This document shows, piece after piece, positions 62,263 to 64,000 of a DNA stretch of 64,000 nt (its first letter is position 1; every line of letters begins with the position of its first letter). The notes beneath the pieces are model-generated. The model was not told the DNA's origin. It saw nothing but the letters and a program-made list of their open reading frames with translations, and made no database searches. The position numbers and the translations under genes were made by a program. The stretch comes from Echinarachnius parma (Eukaryota; Echinodermata; Echinoidea; Clypeasteroida; Echinarachniidae), in contig JBAMJV010001399.1 in assembly GCA_037951105.1 (NCBI GenBank), forward strand, positions 113,501-177,500, given 5' to 3'.

Positions 62263-62612
62263 GCTCGGGGGGGGGGGGGGGGGGGTGGGGGGCACTCAAC
62301 TATATTGCTGTACACACGCGACCAAAAAAACGCGTAAAAAGGGTACTTTTTGCCGATCATGGCGCGTCACGCGCGTCACGCGTTTAGGGTGTCAAAAAGG
62401 CAAAAATCAGAAAAAAGGTACGTTTGTGGAGTTAAACAAATACGCGTTTAGGGTATCTTTTTCTCCAAACATGTTTCCCGGACTTGTCTAAAGTTTGCCG
62501 GGGATATTGTGCGACTTCGAATGATTCCAGGGGATTCCAGATCTCGGGAACGTCCCTTGATCGCGCGATCATATCCCCTGCCCCCCTCCACCATTCCCAG
62601 GTCCCCGCTTAA

Positions 62613-63164
62613 AGGGATAGTTGAGTTCTGGTAAGGAGAGTACAGTTTTGGTGAAACTAAATTTTAGTAACCAAAACCTGCATCATTACATTACAAACTA
62701 ATAGTTATAACTAGAAAGGAACACAAAATTAAAAATGACGTAGTAAAGATCATGTTATCATTCAAAAAGAGCCATTAAAACGTAAGAGGGCGCTCTTTAA
62801 ACACTCATCGGTTTCAACCATTTTGAATAAAATATTGTGCATGTGATGTTTTGTTGAAATAGTGATTAGATAGAGAAATAACCAACAACTATTTAAATAC
62901 CTATTTTGTAACTTTTTGAAAAGAGGAAGCATTTTTTTGAATTTTTAACGGCTGGTTCAAAATTCTCTAATAAACCTGGGGCCCCAGCTTTATTACAAAT
63001 TGTTATATTTATGGATATTTCAGCCTTCTCTGAACCGATTTTGATCAAACAAAGATGATTTTATTATTGAAATATTATGCTCTTTCAAATTTTACACTCA
63101 GTTTTTCGTAACCTCACACAAAAAATTAGTCTAGCGCCCTCTGTACCAAAACTCAACTATCCCT
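62613..63164. mobile_element. TTAA MITE
   Basis: TTAA at 62609-62612 and 63165-63168. The ends agggatagttgagttctgg and accaaaactcaactatccct pair. Full length (552 bp) but more diverged than the 13613 and 36690 copies, with a short duplication of the left end. Confidence 0.85.
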
Positions 63165-63593
63165 TTAAGCTCCGCATGTATCCAGGGCCCAGATATCGGC
63201 TCTGCATGCATAACTGTACGTACGGCGACGTACGTAGGTAGATGTATACCGTGTCTCAACCATTACACAGCATCATTTTGCATGAAATGAAATGTAAATC
63301 GGAATTTCCTTTTCAATAATAAAAGTGAATACAAATGGTCTAGTTTGTTGTCTTAAACAGATGCCACGCATTTATAATCGTAGTGTTTTTATGTTTGGCG
63401 ATTCGGAATGCGCGCGCGCGCGGACGATTTTTAGATGCACTTTTCTAGGCCAATGAGCGGCTCCCCTCCGACAATAGGCGGCTTTTTCAATTTTCTTACA
63501 CCGGAATAGTTTTTTTTTCGTTAATTTTTTCTTTGCCGGTATTTTCAACTCATCCCCGAAATCCGACTTTCCCATTGACTTTGCATTGCCTGC

Positions 63594-63838
63594 TAGTCTA
63601 TGATCTAAACCCTCGATCGCATGCTGAAAATAATCCCACCACCCATAATAGATAGCCACCAAAGAGAGAGATCTGCCCAACAGCAGTGATGGCTGCCAGC
63701 CCTCGTTAGCAGCGATCACTGATGTTATGCAGACCTCTCTTGTTGTGCAGATCTCTCTCGTTGGTGGCGCTATATATTGTGGGTGGTAGGAGCTAGTTCA
63801 GCATGCGATCGAGGGTCTCGATCCTAGACTAGTTGCCT
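63594..63838. repeat. Fold-back MITE
   Basis: ctagtctatgatctaaaccc, cgatcgcatgctga, cccaccaccca and agagagatctg are mirrored by cagatctctct, tgggtggtagg, tcagcatgcgatcg and gatcctagactag. ~245 bp. No ORF. Confidence 0.75.
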
Positions 63839-64000
63839 GCCGGTTAATGGCCGAGGACCTCCTGATCTGCTTCATCCGAAACAAACGCAGATTCAATAAG
63901 TTTTAGAATGTCATGTGATATAATTTTACTATTGGCTGAAAATACAGTATTTTTCGTCTATGTCAAGCTGTAAAAGATTTAAATTGAACTAGTCATGACA
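63839..64000. other. Window end, nothing recognised
   Basis: No SRCR exon, stop-bearing terminal exon or other gene is visible from 59383 to the window end. Confidence 0.4.

Overview
The window looks like genomic DNA from a marine invertebrate deuterostome, most likely an echinoderm. The grounds are spliced intron-rich genes, tandem six-cysteine SRCR exons of the kind expanded in echinoderms and amphioxus, CR1/L2/Jockey-group LINEs with short-repeat tails, and a dense layer of AT-rich fold-back MITEs. The species cannot be read from the sequence. There are no prokaryotic genes, CRISPR arrays or rRNA genes.

Two host genes lie on the + strand. The first (5611-19913) has seven coding exons, all joined in phase 0, and encodes a CLCC1-like (chloride channel CLIC-like 1) protein of about 720-739 residues: signal peptide, acidic luminal segment, two adjacent membrane helices, a conserved loop, a third helix and a long acidic tail. 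Introns 4 and 5 are swollen by a full-length LINE, a ~150 bp tandem array and MITEs. The second gene begins at 35566 with a signal-peptide exon ending in phase 1. It continues through five single-exon SRCR domains (39246, 40025, 50084, 53698 and 54169), all phase 1-1, with no stop seen before the last donor at 54481. It is therefore a secreted or membrane multi-SRCR protein that probably runs past the window.

Between the two genes is a large imperfect direct duplication: about 18800-26980 (copy 1) and 28727-35460 (copy 2). It carries a second, fully open copy of the last CLCC1 exon (28953-29849), with the same splice acceptor and about 97 percent identical protein. The copies differ by clean element insertions (a 559 bp long-TIR MITE and a hAT element in copy 1, a LINE tail and a palindrome in copy 2). 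It is either a recent segmental duplication giving an alternative terminal exon or two haplotypes placed end to end by the assembler.

The rest is mostly mobile DNA, often nested: a LINE with both ORFs open (10058-15588), two more LINE bodies and several LINE tails, at least seven MITEs flanked by TTAA, two hAT elements with perfect 15 bp TIRs and 8 bp target duplications (25320-26441 and 54528-59374), a 1.7 kb element whose ends are arrays of an 11-mer (55020-56750), and a ~3.7 kb inverted-repeat element (45247-49000). Stretches with nothing recognised are stated as such.
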